The notes under the pieces are model-generated. The model saw only the letters and a program-made list of their open reading frames with translations, searched no databases and was not told where the DNA came from. Made by a program: the position numbers and the translations under genes. Shown here one piece after another: positions 27,327 to 37,240 of a stretch of DNA of 64,000 bases; position 1 is the stretch's first letter, and each line of letters opens with the position of its first letter. This stretch comes from Deferribacteres bacterium (GTDB taxonomy: Bacteria > Zhuqueibacterota > Zhuqueibacteria > Zhuqueibacterales > Geothermadaptataceae). Location: contig JACKDE010000004.1 in assembly GCA_020633675.1 (NCBI GenBank), forward strand, positions 124,001-188,000. The letters are read 5' to 3'.

Positions 27327-30300
27327 CTACTTCACGATCGCAAATTTTCCAACTTTTTCACCAATGCCAGGTGCATCGACGTGGTAAATATAAATACCAT
27401 AGGAAACGCGCAGCTCGTCCTTGGTCAACAAATCCCAAACTGCCGTGCCGTTTTCAATCGGGCTGTTGTGCTCGATCACGTCCACGAGTTCGCCATTTAC
27501 AGTAAAAATACGAATCGTACATTGGTTGGGGAGGTTGTTGAAATGTAGTTCCTGCGGTCCACGTCCGGAGTTAAATGGATTGCGCGGCTCCCAAATCGCC
27601 GCAACGCGATATGGATTGGGCACAACTTTAATATCGTCCAACACGGTGCCGGCAACTTGCGCGTCGACATAGCCCTCTTTTGCCGTAAACTGGAAAACGT
27701 CCTGTTCCAGAAATGGCTTGATCAAACGTAAAGTGAGTTCATCGCCGGACTGCGGATTTTCGAGTTGCTGTACGATATCCAGCGTCAGCAACCAGGTCGG
27801 CGCGAGTTGTCCCTGATCATTTTCTTCGAGAAAAATGACCCAGTCGGTATCCTTGGCGTCGGCATTAAAAAGGCCATCGTTGCCCGCCAGGTCCCAAAAG
27901 GCAAAAGCGATTTCCTTGTTTTCCACTGTGTTTTCAACCTTGAAGTTGACCGACTTGGCTTCCAGCAACGTACCGGGGAAGCCGGGTAAAATCTCCAGTT
28001 GAAATTGTGTCGAGGTATTGCTGCCTGGCTCGCCAATCGTGACGCGATAATCATTCGGTTTCGGGGTGCCTTTCATGAAGTTAAATGTGAAAACGCGCAG
28101 GTCGATTGCCCGCAAACCATCGCGATCCCACTTGGAATTCGCCCGATCGATGAAGACACGCGGCTCGTTGCGGAAAAACAGTTGAAAACCATCGATGATC
28201 GGCAATTGCTCGCCTGCTTTTGGCAACCTGGCGCGATCAATAATGGTCACCATATCACCGCTGTTGGTGACATCGAAGAGCGAGAAATTCTTGGTCGTCA
28301 GGGTATCATTTTCCGTCTCGGTTGCAGCCTTTTTGAGCGTATCTTCGAAAGTAATGCGATAGATGTGGCCTTCCTTGATGGCACGCTCGTCAATAATTTT
28401 ATAGCTGATATCCGCAGTCGTGCTGCCTGTAATCAAATCGATGGAGCCCAGTGTCGGCTCAACATATCCCGCAGCCGGTGGATTCGGCGTCACTTCGACA
28501 ACATTGGAGCCGGTGGTGACATTGTTGGTACCGGGTATCAGACTGATCGACATCGTCGATTCGGTCGGCGGAATCTCGCTGGGAATGCTGCCGTAATCGT
28601 AGGAAACCACTGCGTAGTAATATTTCTGACCGTTCAGGACTGTGGTGTCGGTCCAGGTTTGCACCAAACCGGTATCCTTGCCGAGGTCAAAAGCCGCACC
28701 ATTGGTGGGTGCGGAGATCGGGTGCAATCCGCTCCACTCATCCACACGATCGAATTGTGCGATCGGAACCATAAAAACTTCCGTTCCGTACGCATCGGTA
28801 ATGCGATCCGGATCCTGAAACGCCGGATCAGTTGAGCGATAAATGCGATAGCCTTCGAAATCAAACCCGGGCTGGCCCAGCCGTGACAGGAAGCGGTCGA
28901 ACGATTCTTCAGCTCGCTTGTCCCAGTACAAAGTGACCTTGCCATCACCGGGCACAGCCGTGACCACTGGCGGTACCGGAGCTTGCGCAAATTGATAATC
29001 GGAGTCGTAGGTGAGCTGCGCACGATCTTTGTTGCTCAACGCATCAGCACGATTCTCGCCCAGCATCACAGCCATTGAAATGCGTTCGGTCTGTCCGGCT
29101 TTCAGCGGAAAAAAGCCGGATGACACAAACAGGTCGAAGTCACCCAGCACATCGACAATGTTGAAATCACCGGGCACCATCATATTGACCCAGAAATAGT
29201 CATCTGGGGTTTGACTGAAATTGATGGCACCGGCAGCCAGATACTGCACGTTGGTTAAACCGAGTTGATCCGATTCGGAAACGTCGGTTTTGTCGATGTT
29301 GGGCTCGCCGGGGAAGGGTGTGCCTGCACCTGAAGTCGGCATGGCGTCGCCGGTTCCGCGGTCTTTGCTTTCTGCATCGCCGTCGAGGCCGACATCATCC
29401 TGCAGTGGATCCCAATCGCCATCGTTATCGATGAAATCTTCCCGGCTCTCGTCGATCATCTCGTCGATGCCTTCGTCGATCATCTCATCAACGGCGCCAT
29501 CGCCATCATTGTCAAGCCCGTCGCGATATTTTTTGCCGACATCTTCCGGGCCTTCATCGATCAGGCCGTTACCATTGTCGTCCTTGCCATTGTCGGCAAT
29601 TTCGCCATTCAGCATGTCCTGACTGACAACAGGGCTGTTATCTTCACCATTTTCGTTATTATCGATGCCATCTGCAAAGCCTTTGCCGACATCTTCCGGG
29701 CCTTCATCATACAGGCCGTTGCCATTGTCATCGAAACCATTCTGCTCGATTTCGCCACTCAGCATCGCTTCCGTCACCAGCGGACTGTTTGCCTCGCCAT
29801 CGCCATCGTTGTCGATGTGATCCCGGAAACCGACGCCAGCCTGGCCATTGAACGGCACGTGCGTCATGTTTTCGTCGATCAGGCCATTGCCATTGTTGTC
29901 GATCTGATCGGTCGGATCTTCGTCCACCAGCATTTGTTCATTGATAATCGGGCTGCCCTCTTCACCATCGCCGTCATTGTCGATGCCGTCGATCGCATTG
30001 CCGGGCGTTTCAAGAAATGCCGTTGCCGCCACGCCGACTTTATCAATACCGAATGCATTGTTGCCACGGCCATCGCGGTCCAGCGACCAGGCCACGTCCG
30101 TCAGCAGATCGAATTCCGGCGTGTCGTCACCGCTGTCGCCATCGCCGCCGACCAAATCTGCCAGCCACAGTGTAAAGGCGACTTTCTGATAATCGGTTGT
30201 GCCGTCATTTTTGATTTCGTGCAGCATGAAAACGACATCATTGATGAGAATCTGCGACCATTCCATTACGCGAACATCGACAATAAATCCGAGGCCCTTG

Positions 30301-30917
30301 CGGGTACGGTCGGTGCTATCCGGGAAAAAGTTGTAGCGACTATAAGAATCATCTGAGGCCCGGAAAAAGATTTCCTGATCGGCATTGAATTGGTTTTTGC
30401 CAAAAAAGCCGTTCCAGCTTCCTTCCCAACCCGGATCTTCGCTATCGCTCAGCTTGTCTGGCCAGAGCGTAGGCCAACTCGACGGATCATCGCTGATCGC
30501 AATTTTGCTGGAATTGGGATTCAAATACCCGGGAACCGGCTGCAGATTCCAGCTTTCGCCGCTGGGGCTGCTGCGATAGGTTGGCAAATCGACGACGTGA
30601 ATGGTGTTGCCTTGTTCGTCAACGGTTTCAGCGCCCAAAAAGATGGAAGCCAGTGCCACATAGTGACGCTGGGTATTTTTGGGCCATTCGAACGGAAAGC
30701 CAACCACTTCCGGAGCGCCACCGCCAGTTCGGCCATAAAACGCGTAGTTGAAAATGGTTGTGCGCACCAAATTAGCATCAATATTGGTTTTGCGACGGAA
30801 TCGCACATCACCGCGCTCATCACTTGGAATGTGATTGACTTGCGCGGAGACCTCAACAGCCACGAGCAGCACGCTCAGTGCGATGAGTATATTGGCAAAC
30901 TTAAACCTGAGGGTCAT
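27327..30917 (-). CDS. Giant secreted protein with DxDxDG-type repeats
   Basis: About 1196 residues. Signal peptide (MTLRFKFANILIALSVLLVAVEVSAQ) and an N-terminal beta-rich domain with WP-containing motifs. An acidic array of calcium-loop-like repeats follows at about residues 310-530 (DNDGDGEEG, DNNGNGLIDE, DDNGNGLYDEG and relatives). A fibronectin III-like segment comes next (KVTLYWDKRAEESFD, then FEGYRIYRSTDPAF, about 660-720), and the C-terminal domain begins VVPNPYRVAAIW and ends VGKFAIVK, a FlgD/type-IX-like fold. The ATG at 30917 has AGGAG upstream. It lies between TonB receptor and PorV-like genes, where a SusD-like binding partner might be expected, but it has no visible SusD similarity. 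Function unknown; likely a surface partner of the receptor. Confidence 0.8.
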   Translation of the reverse strand: MTLRFKFANILIALSVLLVAVEVSAQVNHIPSDERGDVRFRRKTNIDANLVRTTIFNYAFYGRTGGGAPEVVGFPFEWPKNTQRHYVALASIFLGAETVDEQGNTIHVVDLPTYRSSPSGESWNLQPVPGYLNPNSSKIAISDDPSSWPTLWPDKLSDSEDPGWEGSWNGFFGKNQFNADQEIFFRASDDSYSRYNFFPDSTDRTRKGLGFIVDVRVMEWSQILINDVVFMLHEIKNDGTTDYQKVAFTLWLADLVGGDGDSGDDTPEFDLLTDVAWSLDRDGRGNNAFGIDKVGVAATAFLETPGNAIDGIDNDGDGEEGSPIINEQMLVDEDPTDQIDNNGNGLIDENMTHVPFNGQAGVGFRDHIDNDGDGEANSPLVTEAMLSGEIEQNGFDDNGNGLYDEGPEDVGKGFADGIDNNENGEDNSPVVSQDMLNGEIADNGKDDNGNGLIDEGPEDVGKKYRDGLDNDGDGAVDEMIDEGIDEMIDESREDFIDNDGDWDPLQDDVGLDGDAESKDRGTGDAMPTSGAGTPFPGEPNIDKTDVSESDQLGLTNVQYLAAGAINFSQTPDDYFWVNMMVPGDFNIVDVLGDFDLFVSSGFFPLKAGQTERISMAVMLGENRADALSNKDRAQLTYDSDYQFAQAPVPPVVTAVPGDGKVTLYWDKRAEESFDRFLSRLGQPGFDFEGYRIYRSTDPAFQDPDRITDAYGTEVFMVPIAQFDRVDEWSGLHPISAPTNGAAFDLGKDTGLVQTWTDTTVLNGQKYYYAVVSYDYGSIPSEIPPTESTMSISLIPGTNNVTTGSNVVEVTPNPPAAGYVEPTLGSIDLITGSTTADISYKIIDERAIKEGHIYRITFEDTLKKAATETENDTLTTKNFSLFDVTNSGDMVTIIDRARLPKAGEQLPIIDGFQLFFRNEPRVFIDRANSKWDRDGLRAIDLRVFTFNFMKGTPKPNDYRVTIGEPGSNTSTQFQLEILPGFPGTLLEAKSVNFKVENTVENKEIAFAFWDLAGNDGLFNADAKDTDWVIFLEENDQGQLAPTWLLTLDIVQQLENPQSGDELTLRLIKPFLEQDVFQFTAKEGYVDAQVAGTVLDDIKVVPNPYRVAAIWEPRNPFNSGRGPQELHFNNLPNQCTIRIFTVNGELVDVIEHNSPIENGTAVWDLLTKDELRVSYGIYIYHVDAPGIGEKVGKFAIVK

Positions 30918-30945
30918 CCTCTCACTCCTGCTAAAAGTGTTTGGT

Positions 30946-30987
30946 GACGCTGAATCGATTAAACTCAATCAGTCTATCTTCAGCGTC
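30946..30987 (-). other. Leader inverted repeat upstream of the giant protein
   Basis: A perfect 9-bp inverted repeat (GACGCTGAA/TTCAGCGTC) with a 24-base loop ends 29 bases before the start codon at 30917. It could be a 5' UTR hairpin, an attenuator or a regulator site. There is no T tract after it. Confidence 0.4.
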
Positions 30988-31064
30988 TTTAAAATTTGCA
31001 TGCTCTGATACTTCACGTAATTTTTATCAGAGAACGTCTACCACAGCCACAGCGGTGCCGGCAA

Positions 31065-33881
31065 TCAGAAGCCCAATTCGAGACCAATTTGTACTTCTCG
31101 CGGCTCGGAGAAATGGTCAGGACGTACGAAATAACCGAAGTCATGGGGTAAATCGATATCAAGGGTCTCATCCGCTTTGCCGGTGGTGCCAAAAACGCGC
31201 ACTTCGTTGCGGCGATCGAATACATTGAAAATATTGAAGAAAGCTGTCGCCTTAAACATGCCCAGCTTTATGTCCTTGTACGCTTTAATATCGAACGAAA
31301 AGGTCGAGGGGCGGCGGCGGCTGTTCAGCAACAAAGTATTCGAAAGATTTTGCCCGAGGCGCGATGCAACCTGGATATTCGGCGTGTACGGCAAGCCACT
31401 ACCGTAACGTCCAAGCAGGTTTACACCCCAGCCGGTTTTGCCGAAATTGAGAAACGCGTTGAAAGTGTGGCGTTGATCCCAATCCAGCGGTGTAATCTGC
31501 CGGGTTGGCTCATTGCCATTTTGCAAGCTGCTGAATTCAGCATTCGGATCGGAGTTCGTGCCTTCCGCAACCTGGAACGTGTAATTCATATTGAATGAAA
31601 AAATACCGTTGTGGCGACTGTTGACCGCGATGGTCAAACCGCGCACATTGGCGTAATCGCGGTTGGTGTAACTGACATACGAGATGCCGGCTATCGCGGT
31701 CGGCACCGGGATGCCGGTCGAAATCCAGTCACGGACATCGCGGTAGAAACCGGTGACGTCAATACCGATCAGATCGGTCAGCTGCTGCTGCAAGCCCAGT
31801 TCATACATCACGGTTTTCTGAGGTTCGAGGTCAGCATTGCCGTAAACACCCTGCAGCGGGGTGACTTTGTTGACTTTGAAGCCGGGTTGATTGTACAGAT
31901 AGAGGAAAGACGGTACCTGCAGAAAATGGCCATAGGAAAAGTGAATCACGCCACGGTCGGTAATCGGATAGGCGATTCCGAAGCGCGGGCTGATGCGCGA
32001 TTTTGCGGTTGCAGCGTTGTACCAAACCTGCTGGCGCTCATCCATACTGAGATTGTCGTTGGCGACTGTGAACGGATCGTAAATATTCGGATCGGATGGA
32101 TCCGCCAGCAAATTACCTTTGGAGTTGAAATAATCGAAACGCAGGCCGGCGTTGATGATCACATTCTTGTATTCTATTTTGTCTTGCAGGTAAGCTGAAA
32201 GCTCGATCGGCTTTTGCGAATAGGTATCGTGGTTAAGCTCGGAAATATCGGGAATGATCAATCTGCCGGTCGACTGACCAGTGAGCGGGTTTGTCTCAGG
32301 CTGCAAATTAATATCATCGAGGAAGAGCCGGTGGCGGCGAAATTCAGCACCAAATTTGACCTGGTGTACCGGCGTGATCTGAGTTGTCAGATCAAATTTG
32401 CCCTGAACGGTAGTGGTGTTCCGTTTGAAGCGGTGCAGATTGGTGCCACCGAACCAAAACGTATTCACTGACCGTGCCAGAATTGGATCGTTTTGATCAA
32501 CGTAGTTCGGATCAAGTGGATTCTCAAAGGTATACTCTTCAAACTCAGAAAAGAACCGCGAGGCGTTGAGCGTATAAAAGGTGCTCGAGTTCAGCGTGTG
32601 CGTCCACACCATCGACAGGTCGTAGCCGCGGTCGTATTTGTTGACGTCGCCATCAGGATTCCAGCGATAATCGTGGTTGTAATCTCTAAATTCCGACAAG
32701 CTACCGATCGCGCCGAGATTCACCTTGATGGTCGGCGCCAGTTTGAACGTCAGCTTCATCTGCCCGGACAACTTGTCGCGATTGTTCATCGGCACAGCTG
32801 CTCCGTCACCGAGCGGGTTGCCAAGCGCAGATGGATCGGCGCCCGCGTTGAGGGCGTTGATATAATCGACCACACCGTTTGGTGTGTAATAACGCTGCCC
32901 ATACAACCAGCCATCGGTTTTGTAATAACGTGCCGTCGCGAAAAAAGTCATCTTTTTGCCTAACAACGGTACCGGTCCGCTCAGACTGCCTTGAAGGTTG
33001 TAATTGCCCAATCCTACGTCTTCGATATTCTTGAAAACAGGCACATCGAAATTGCTGGTGTCATTTTCGAAGAGACGCAGAATAGGCAAGAAACCGGTCG
33101 GGTCGGCAATGCTTGATTCAGTGCTGAAATAATCGCCACCCCAAACACGAATCTGGCCTTCGTACTGGTCGTTGCCCTCTTTGGTCACGATATTCACGAT
33201 GCCCGACATGGCATTGCCGTATTCAGCGTTGAACGTGCCACTCACGACCTGCAATGCCTGAATCGATTCGTTCTCTACTTCCAGAGACAACGCGCCATCG
33301 TACACATCGGAAACAGGGCGGCCATCGATCCAATAGGCAATTTCGCTGGCGCGGCCACCGCGAATGTGCGTGCCGCCACCATCGTCGGTGGTGATGCCAG
33401 CCTGCAAATTCAGCACTTCGCTAAATTCCTGCACCGGCAAATTGGCGATCTGCTCGGCGGAAACATGCGCTTCGGATGAAGTCAAATCCTTCTGCACGAT
33501 CGGCCGCGAAGCAACAATAACCACCTCTTCCCCCATCTCGAGCACGGTTTCACTCAACTCAAAATTGACCGTAGTCGTCAAATCAATCGACACCTTGACC
33601 TTTTCCACAACAGAAATCTGGTAGCCGATGAAGCTGGCTCGAACTTTATACACGCCAGGCTGAACATTGAGAATGGTGTACTTGCCATCAAGGTTTGTAG
33701 CAGCGCCCAGCGTAGTCCCATCGACTATAACGTTTACGCCCGGCAGTGGCTCCTTGGTATTGGCATCGATCACCACGCCGGCAATCTTGCCGGTGGTGCC
33801 CAATGGCAAAGGGGCCGAACCGGCAATCGCCTTTAACAAAAACAAAAAAGCCGGTATCAAAAGCAGATTTTTTCTGCCCAT
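31065..33881 (-). CDS. TonB-dependent receptor with regulatory-like N-domain
   Basis: A 938-residue outer-membrane active transporter. A signal peptide is followed by a carboxypeptidase-regulatory-like domain (GKIAGVVIDANTKEPLPGVN, then YKVRASFIGYQ, about residues 25-110), a plug domain (LPVQEFSEVLNLQAGI, then GGTHIRGGRASEIAYWIDG and FNAEYGNAMSGIVNIVTKEG, about 140-245) and a beta barrel ending in an aromatic (EVQIGLELGF). This is the SusC/RagA-like layout. I start at the ATG MGRKNLLL because GAGGAG lies 8 bases before it; an ATG seven codons earlier has no ribosome site. The locus suggests oligosaccharide import; the substrate is inferred only from context. Confidence 0.93.
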   Translation of the reverse strand: MGRKNLLLIPAFLFLLKAIAGSAPLPLGTTGKIAGVVIDANTKEPLPGVNVIVDGTTLGAATNLDGKYTILNVQPGVYKVRASFIGYQISVVEKVKVSIDLTTTVNFELSETVLEMGEEVVIVASRPIVQKDLTSSEAHVSAEQIANLPVQEFSEVLNLQAGITTDDGGGTHIRGGRASEIAYWIDGRPVSDVYDGALSLEVENESIQALQVVSGTFNAEYGNAMSGIVNIVTKEGNDQYEGQIRVWGGDYFSTESSIADPTGFLPILRLFENDTSNFDVPVFKNIEDVGLGNYNLQGSLSGPVPLLGKKMTFFATARYYKTDGWLYGQRYYTPNGVVDYINALNAGADPSALGNPLGDGAAVPMNNRDKLSGQMKLTFKLAPTIKVNLGAIGSLSEFRDYNHDYRWNPDGDVNKYDRGYDLSMVWTHTLNSSTFYTLNASRFFSEFEEYTFENPLDPNYVDQNDPILARSVNTFWFGGTNLHRFKRNTTTVQGKFDLTTQITPVHQVKFGAEFRRHRLFLDDINLQPETNPLTGQSTGRLIIPDISELNHDTYSQKPIELSAYLQDKIEYKNVIINAGLRFDYFNSKGNLLADPSDPNIYDPFTVANDNLSMDERQQVWYNAATAKSRISPRFGIAYPITDRGVIHFSYGHFLQVPSFLYLYNQPGFKVNKVTPLQGVYGNADLEPQKTVMYELGLQQQLTDLIGIDVTGFYRDVRDWISTGIPVPTAIAGISYVSYTNRDYANVRGLTIAVNSRHNGIFSFNMNYTFQVAEGTNSDPNAEFSSLQNGNEPTRQITPLDWDQRHTFNAFLNFGKTGWGVNLLGRYGSGLPYTPNIQVASRLGQNLSNTLLLNSRRRPSTFSFDIKAYKDIKLGMFKATAFFNIFNVFDRRNEVRVFGTTGKADETLDIDLPHDFGYFVRPDHFSEPREVQIGLELGF

Positions 33882-33953
33882 TTCAGGACTCCTCTTTTTC
33901 ATAAAGTCTGGAACGTTGTTTACAGACAGGCTAACCGATGAGCCGAGCGCACG

Positions 33954-35681
33954 CTAACTCGCCGTTGAGCTAACCGCGACTTTGCGCAATTTTTGTTCGT
34001 TGGACTCAATGTCGAACTTTTCCCGCAGCCGCTGCATGTACTTTTGTAATTCCTGCCGGTGCCATTTCCAAAAAAGGTCTCGCTTTACATGCTCTTTAGC
34101 CTGTTCAAAATTTTGGGGAACGCGATCTTTCTTTTCGAGAACTTTGATAAGTGAAAAATAAGATGCCACCGGAAGCGGCCCAATGACACTGCCGGTCCGC
34201 GTTGCGAAAATCGTATCCGCCAGCGCGCCGAACTTGCCGCGTGGAGCCATTCCGAGTTCGCCACCGCGCGGCTTTGCCCATTCACGCAGGGAATGGGCCT
34301 TTGCCAAGCTAAAAAAATCTTCCCCCTTGCGAATACGCTTTAGCAGCGCCCGGCCATCCTGCTCTGACTCGACCAATATTTCAGCCACATTCGCTTCTTC
34401 TGGGAAATAATATTGATCTGAAAATTTCTGATAATGGGCAAAAATGGAATCTTCCGGAATGGCAACCATCGCACGCACTTCCTGATCAATATGGGACTTG
34501 GTGCGCTTGAGCAGATAGCCGCGCTTTTCTCGCTCCTGCTCCGCAATCACTTCCGGTTCATTCTGCAATCCCAACTGACTGGCTTGATCGAGCACGTGCT
34601 CGCGAATGGCCAGCCCGAGAATGAATTCCTTCAGCTTGCGCTCATTTTGTACCAACCGCTTTTGCCGGTCAGAAGTCAGTTGCGCCTTCTCAAAAAAATC
34701 TTTGATGCTCCAACTCTTCCCTGCATACTCAATTAAACGTTCACTTTTTGTGTTTGTACCATCGAGCGCCAGGGCAAGCTCGCTATTGTTGCTGCGCAGG
34801 GAATCGCCCCGGCTTTCGAGCAGGTGCCACACATAGGCGACCGCTTTGTCGTTAAACTGAGGCTTTCCTTCCACAGCCAACTCCAAGGTATATGCGCGCA
34901 TCTCATCCTGAATCATCCGCCATTCGACATAGGACCGGATTTTATGTTTCTTGAGCTGAAAATCATGCTCTGTGACAAATGGATCGCGTATCCGGTCGAT
35001 GACCTGAATAATGCTGTAGCCGTAGGCTGTTTTCACAGGCTGGGAGAATTCACCGACCTTGAGTTCGAATGCCGCATTCTCGAATGCCGGATCCATATCG
35101 CCAAGTGTGAAAGTGCCAATATCGCCACCGTTGGCAGCCAGCCTGGGATCGGCGAAAACTTCGGCCGCAAGCTGGTCGAACGTTTCACCATTTTGCAATC
35201 GCTGATACAAAGCCTGCGCTTCCTGCAAAGACGGTGCGTAGAGATGCCTGGCCTGGACTTGTGTCTTAAGCCGCATAAAGGCTTTACGAACATCCTGCTC
35301 GGACACTTTGACGCGCTCGGCAGCAACACGCTGCGCATAGGCGTTGAGGAAAGTCTGTTGTGCAATGGCATCGGCGTTTTCAGCATACTCCTGATCGGCG
35401 TTCAATCCGATCTGATCGGCATAGGCAAGCGTCACTTCTTCTGCAATCAAGCCTTGCAGCACTTTTTGACGCGCCAGTAAATTATCGCGCATCGAGGTCA
35501 TTTTCAGCAATTTTGCATAACGCTGCTGAAATGCCTCAACAGAAATAGGCTTGCCGTCAACGACAGCCAACGAATCGCTTTGTGGCGACTGACCACATGC
35601 CGCGGTGAGTCCGGCCACAATAGCCGGCAAAAGACATTTTGTCCAAAAAGTCAAGTTGTGGCGATGTATCTTTTGATTCAT
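33954..35681 (-). CDS. Two-domain parvulin peptidyl-prolyl isomerase lipoprotein
   Basis: A 575-residue SurA/PpiD-like foldase. The lipobox LTAAC predicts a lipid anchor. An N-terminal chaperone-like helical region is followed by two parvulin domains: one with GETFDQLAAEVFADPRLAANGGDIGTF-type sequence (about 150-245) and one with GEDFFSLAKAHSLREWAKPRGGELG (about 455-540). The start at 35681 has AGGA upstream. It begins 34 bases after the LacI gene and precedes the TonB receptor by 72 bases, so it may help fold the outer-membrane proteins of this locus. Confidence 0.88.
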   Translation of the reverse strand: MNQKIHRHNLTFWTKCLLPAIVAGLTAACGQSPQSDSLAVVDGKPISVEAFQQRYAKLLKMTSMRDNLLARQKVLQGLIAEEVTLAYADQIGLNADQEYAENADAIAQQTFLNAYAQRVAAERVKVSEQDVRKAFMRLKTQVQARHLYAPSLQEAQALYQRLQNGETFDQLAAEVFADPRLAANGGDIGTFTLGDMDPAFENAAFELKVGEFSQPVKTAYGYSIIQVIDRIRDPFVTEHDFQLKKHKIRSYVEWRMIQDEMRAYTLELAVEGKPQFNDKAVAYVWHLLESRGDSLRSNNSELALALDGTNTKSERLIEYAGKSWSIKDFFEKAQLTSDRQKRLVQNERKLKEFILGLAIREHVLDQASQLGLQNEPEVIAEQEREKRGYLLKRTKSHIDQEVRAMVAIPEDSIFAHYQKFSDQYYFPEEANVAEILVESEQDGRALLKRIRKGEDFFSLAKAHSLREWAKPRGGELGMAPRGKFGALADTIFATRTGSVIGPLPVASYFSLIKVLEKKDRVPQNFEQAKEHVKRDLFWKWHRQELQKYMQRLREKFDIESNEQKLRKVAVSSTAS

Positions 35682-35715
35682 GCGATCCTGTTTTTTTGGA
35701 AGCGCTGGGCGCAAT

Positions 35716-36744
35716 TTACAGTGCAACGGTACTGCCACGCTGCACCAGCCTGGTGCGCAAAATCACATGGCGCACTTCTTCAGATTGATTCTCAATTTTG
35801 TCCATCAACGTTTCAGCGGCAAGCCGTCCCATTTCTCGCATCGGCTGCTGCATTGTCGTCAGAGACAGATAGGAAGAAAGCTCGATATCATCAAAACCAA
35901 TGATAGCGAGCTCATCTGGAATTTTCAAGCCCTTCTCTTGCGCGCATTTCAACACGCCCAGCGCCTGAATATCGGACGATGCAAAAACCGCCGTTGGACG
36001 ATTTGGTTTCGCCAACAATTCTTCCATTGCACGCCATCCGGCCTGTTCATTAAAACCGTCGTTCATTTGCATTTCCGGGCTGCCGGAGAGCATATCGGTG
36101 GTCATAAACAACTCATCGTCCGCCTGCAGGTGAGACTCAGCCAATGCCCGCAGGTAGCCTTGATAGCGCTTTTGGGTCGGCAGACTGTGGCGCGCTCCGG
36201 AAATCATTGCAATGCGCTTGTGACCCAACTCGATCAGATGCCGTGTCGCCAGGTAACCGCCTTGCTCGTTATCCACCAAAACACAATCCAGTTGGTCATG
36301 TGACCGATCGACTACAATGATCGGAAGTGTTGCTTGTACAAATTTTGAAATGTAGGAATCCGGAATATCGACAGATATGGCCAAAATGCCATCGCATCGT
36401 TTTTCCTGCAGTGTACGGTCGAGGAAGCTCAGCACACGGGAAGGTTTTTCGACATTATGTATAATGAGATCATTTTCATATTTAAGGAGAGTCTGCTGAA
36501 TCCCCCGCAACAGCTCGTGGTAAAAATGGCCGGTGTAGAAAGGCATGATCGCCGCGACGATCCCCATGCGCTTGGTTGCCAGACGCTTCGCCATCGCGTG
36601 CGGCGAAAAGCCGAGCTCTGCAACGGCTTTCAGAACGATCTCTTTGGTTTCCGGACGGATGTTGGGGCTGTCATTGATCGCGCGGGAAACGGTTCCAACT
36701 CCAACGCCGGCATGTTTTGCGACATCGTAAATCGTTACGGCCAT
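35716..36744 (-). CDS. LacI-family transcriptional regulator
   Basis: A 342-residue DNA-binding repressor. The N-terminal helix-turn-helix is canonical (TIYDVAKHAGVGVGTVSRAIND, residues 3-24), followed by the hinge helix (SPHAMAKRLATKRMG) and a periplasmic-binding-protein-like effector domain from about residue 60 to the end. It is divergent from the GH13/symporter genes and heads the leftward outer-membrane block, the typical position of a sugar-locus regulator. The effector is probably a maltodextrin or glucose derivative, by context only. Two candidate operators lie upstream. Confidence 0.95.
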   Translation of the reverse strand: MAVTIYDVAKHAGVGVGTVSRAINDSPNIRPETKEIVLKAVAELGFSPHAMAKRLATKRMGIVAAIMPFYTGHFYHELLRGIQQTLLKYENDLIIHNVEKPSRVLSFLDRTLQEKRCDGILAISVDIPDSYISKFVQATLPIIVVDRSHDQLDCVLVDNEQGGYLATRHLIELGHKRIAMISGARHSLPTQKRYQGYLRALAESHLQADDELFMTTDMLSGSPEMQMNDGFNEQAGWRAMEELLAKPNRPTAVFASSDIQALGVLKCAQEKGLKIPDELAIIGFDDIELSSYLSLTTMQQPMREMGRLAAETLMDKIENQSEEVRHVILRTRLVQRGSTVAL

Positions 36745-36821
36745 CGATCTTTTGTCTAATTTTTGCTGTTGGATGCCTGGATTTTGAAAATGCGTTCAGA
36801 ACGGGCGAGGTGGTCATTTTG

Positions 36822-36835
36822 TGGAACTGGTTCCA
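36822..36835. promoter_or_regulatory. Candidate LacI-family operator 1
   Basis: TGGAACTGGTTCCA, a perfect 6-bp inverted repeat around a 2-base centre. It lies 78 bases upstream of the regulator's start codon, so it could mediate autoregulation. Even-centred palindromes of about this size are typical targets of LacI-family proteins. Confidence 0.65.
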
Positions 36836-36997
36836 AACGCCGGAAATATAAAAAAAGAATTCTCTTTTGTCCAGCAATTTTTACGTTTCTACTCAGAAAT
36901 TTTTCAAAGACTTAATCGTGCTATTCTTTTTTCTTGATAAATCAGGTTGTTTTTCATTGATTTTTTAGTAAATAATCAATATTGTGACGCACTTTCG

Positions 36998-37011
36998 TGG
37001 AAGCATTTCCA
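36998..37011. promoter_or_regulatory. Candidate LacI-family operator 2
   Basis: TGGAAGCATTTCCA shares the TGGAA-N4-TTCCA arms of the site at 36822-36835. The two centres are 176 bases apart, and this one is nearer the rightward GH13 gene. Two matching sites in one divergent region would allow joint repression or looping. Confidence 0.6.
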
Positions 37012-37240
37012 AATCTTGAAGCAAATTGCATTTTCCCATAGCTTTTTAGCAGCGAAATGTGGTTCGCTTTTGGCAACACCAACTGCACAGCCAGCACTTC
37101 TCGCCCAAAGTGTCGCCAGTTCAAATCCATGCATCGTATCCGAAATGAAAATAAATTCAGAACGACTCACAATCTGCGGCGTGGCCCGAACTCCAACATT
37201 TCCGAAATCCGCAGATCACCCAATTTCAAGTGAGGGAATC

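Larger units (their letters stand above)
36745..37240. other. Divergent control region of the glucan locus
   Basis: These 496 bases separate the LacI gene from the rightward GH13 gene and contain no convincing gene. They hold two TGGAA-N4-TTCCA palindromes and an AT-rich middle (36840-36985) that includes an inverted repeat ATTGATT/AATCAAT at 36956-36980. The frame of the GH13 gene is open for 98 codons upstream of its GTG start, but that stretch has no ribosome site or protein-like composition. I cannot fix the promoters confidently. Confidence 0.7.

Noticed and set aside
36947..37240. N-terminal extension of the rightward GH13 enzyme
   Set aside because: The frame is open, but a clear signal peptide with a ribosome site begins at the GTG at 37241, and the extension overlaps a candidate operator.
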